Shown: one piece after another, positions 62,482 to 64,000 of the stretch
Layout: every line of letters starts with the position of its first letter
Position numbering within the stretch: position 1 is the stretch's first letter
From: Ephemerocybe angulata
Lineage: Eukaryota > Basidiomycota > Agaricomycetes > Agaricales > Psathyrellaceae
Reading direction: 5' to 3'
Assembly (NCBI GenBank): GCA_013368325.1
Contig: JAACJK010000235.1
Span: 95,638-159,637, forward strand
DNA length: 64,000 nt
Notes under the pieces: generated by a model
Told to the model about the DNA's origin: nothing
The model's database searches: none
Seen by the model: only the letters and a program-made list of their open reading frames with translations
Position numbers and translations under genes: made by a program

Positions 62482-64000
62482 ATGGCTCCTTCCAAACGTC
62501 GACAACCAACCAAAGAGCCGAAGCCCGCCAAAAAGCTTCACTGCCGTCGATGTGATGGTAGCCCACTCCTGACTGAGTGTGCTCACAGCCGCAAGGCTCA
62601 AGCAGGTGTACGTTTTGCATTCGCGTACGGATATCTCTCTAAAGGCTATCAATAGCCTCCCCCGCTGGTCAGAACCCAGTCATCGATCCAACACTCGCTG
62701 TCCAACAAGGTCCAGCACTCGCAGCTCAACAAGGTGCGCCCCCGTGCACATTAAATATCCATCATCAATTTATACCTTCCCTCGTAGTGCCGATGTACCC
62801 TCAATTTCAATTTGGACAAAGTAAGTTAGAATTAGGTTGTTCTCGTTGTCCTTTGCTGATCCATCAAACCTCTCTCAGTGAACCCGTACGCCTTCAACTT
62901 CAACCCACCCTCAGCAACTCCTGCTGGAGTTCAGAGCTACCCCCTGGAACTCCAAGTGCTCCGGTGTATCAGTTCCCTCCCGGGTGTAAGTTGCTCTTCC
63001 TTCGCGAATCGCGGACGGCGTGCACATTCTAACATCCCAATCAGATACCCCAATGTCGCACCCCTGGCTCTTCAACCCCGCCTCCTATGGGCTTGCGGGA
63101 CCCGCGCCTCCGTCTGCTACTGCACCGCCTGCCGGAACTGACCAGTCTCCTTCAACCGTCGGTGGTGCGCCTCTGACGGCCCAGAGTAACGCCTACAACG
63201 TCGATCTCTCCCTTCTGGACGACGATATTCCAGCCCCCGTCCCTGCGACACAGGATATTACAGCCCCCGTCCCTGCGACACAGGCTGGGCTCATGCCCTC
63301 CGCATGTGCTGTGCCAGAGCCCGCCGGCGCAGTCCCACTCCCGGATGGCGAACTTGAAACCTCTGATGTAACATCACAGCCCGCACCCTCTGTAACGACT
63401 AGTCCCACGCCTCTCGTTGACGACCATGTGGACTCTGTGTCCCAGCATGGGCAAAAGCGCCCCGCGAGGATTCGATGAACAGTTCCCCCGCACCCGCTCC
63501 AAGAAACGGGCCTATGCATCCGGTGCGAAGCCAATCTTCGACTGGATTGAGGGAGTGGGTCGCGGTGCCCGGAACTGGCGTGCGTCCCCTTCTTTTTTTC
63601 TGTCGATCGTGCTGACCTGTTCATCCCTGTCTTTAGGTTTGGCCCGTAAGCGCCCATTGCTCCCGGAAATTGTGGATAACGCCCGCGCGACGAAGTGTTA
63701 TTCCGGTTGGGTCCATGACCTCATGTCCCGCGTTCGTACCGTTCCTATCATTGCACCCCTAATTTCATGAGCTAATAAGGAACCTAGTGCGAGAGCATCT
63801 CCATTCGATCAGGTTGCTGGATGTATGTTGCGTGCAGCATCCATCTGCTCGGACTCCCTTCACGCATTATTCGTCCCCAAAGCTCCGTGCTGAAGCTCCG
63901 GCTGCGCTCGCGTCCTTTCATAAGGATGTTAGCATGACAATGACCAGTCAGTCCGCGCTGACCGTAAGGCCAAGGTTGAATCTATCGTTGAGGCGTTGAG
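62482..64000 (+). CDS. Accessory gene X, copy 2, partial at window end
   Basis: Counterpart of 51487-53013. Here exon 2 has one C fewer (near 62657) and reads in frame (ASPAGQNPVIDPTLAVQQ), showing the intended protein. Other one-base losses (near 62941, 63463, 63497 and 63620) break later exons that are intact in copy 1. Neither copy is whole as written. The coiled-coil C terminus is cut by the window end. Confidence 0.7.

Larger units (their letters stand above)
56560..64000. mobile_element. KDZ-family DNA transposon, copy 2, direct repeat of copy 1 (cut by window end)
   Basis: Matches 45556-53013 from end to end in the same orientation, starting with the same base. Over this stretch copy 2 is 17 bases shorter in total. 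Almost every difference I found is a one-base insertion or deletion, mostly in short homopolymers; substitutions are very rare. The two copies form a head-to-tail tandem with an 11,004-base period. Confidence 0.93.

Noticed and set aside
45556..64000. TET/JBP-type dioxygenase gene, known to accompany KDZ elements in basidiomycetes
   Set aside because: I looked through the element's translations for the HxD...H...R pattern and saw no convincing match.

Overview
This is a eukaryotic window, most likely from an agaricomycete (mushroom-forming) basidiomycete. The signs are short GT-AG introns of about 45-70 bases, tiny exons (an ATG-only first exon in cofilin, a 10-base exon in alpha-actinin), a lineage-type expansion of F-box/LRR genes, a chromodomain Ty3/gypsy retrotransposon, and a KDZ (Kyakuja-Dileera-Zisupton) DNA transposon of the cysteine-cluster type. 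No sequence search was possible; all family names come from reading the translations.

Layout. 1-12.1 kb: an F-box/LRR gene cut by the window edge faces a gene of an unnamed three-copy family (copies A, B and C). Copy B is split at an exon-intron junction by a complete 7,659-base chromovirus (3555-11213) with identical 193-base LTRs and a 5-base target duplication. 12.9-19.1 kb: one large minus-strand gene for a 1,936-residue protein ending in tandem RA and PH domains. 19.1-23.6 kb: no supportable gene, but several short perfect hairpins. 23.6-30.6 kb: copy C, two broken F-box fragments joined back to back, and two full-length F-box genes. 31.6-43.5 kb: the conserved core, with a FYRN/FYRC chromatin protein, cofilin and alpha-actinin on the minus strand, then the FACT subunit Pob3 and another F-box gene on the plus strand. 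43.9 kb to the end: an F-box gene whose 3' end is replaced by an 11.0-kb KDZ element (45556-56559), followed by a second direct copy that runs off the window.

The KDZ element is the most unusual system here. Besides a 1,034-residue transposase (SWIM-like zinc finger, CxC5/CxC6-like cysteine clusters, KDZ catalytic core) it carries three further multi-exon genes of unknown function. One is transcribed divergently from the transposase across a promoter holding three imperfect ~96-100-base repeats. The element also has a 158-base minisatellite, and one accessory gene contains a recent exon-plus-intron duplication. The two copies differ almost only by one-base indels, which looks more like assembly error than decay.

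The chromovirus also stands out. Its mRNA 5' end is predicted to fold back as its own reverse-transcription primer. Its gag-pol junction carries an 11-base tandem duplication that appears to have knocked pol out of the -1 frame. It also has an extra overlapping ORF after pol.
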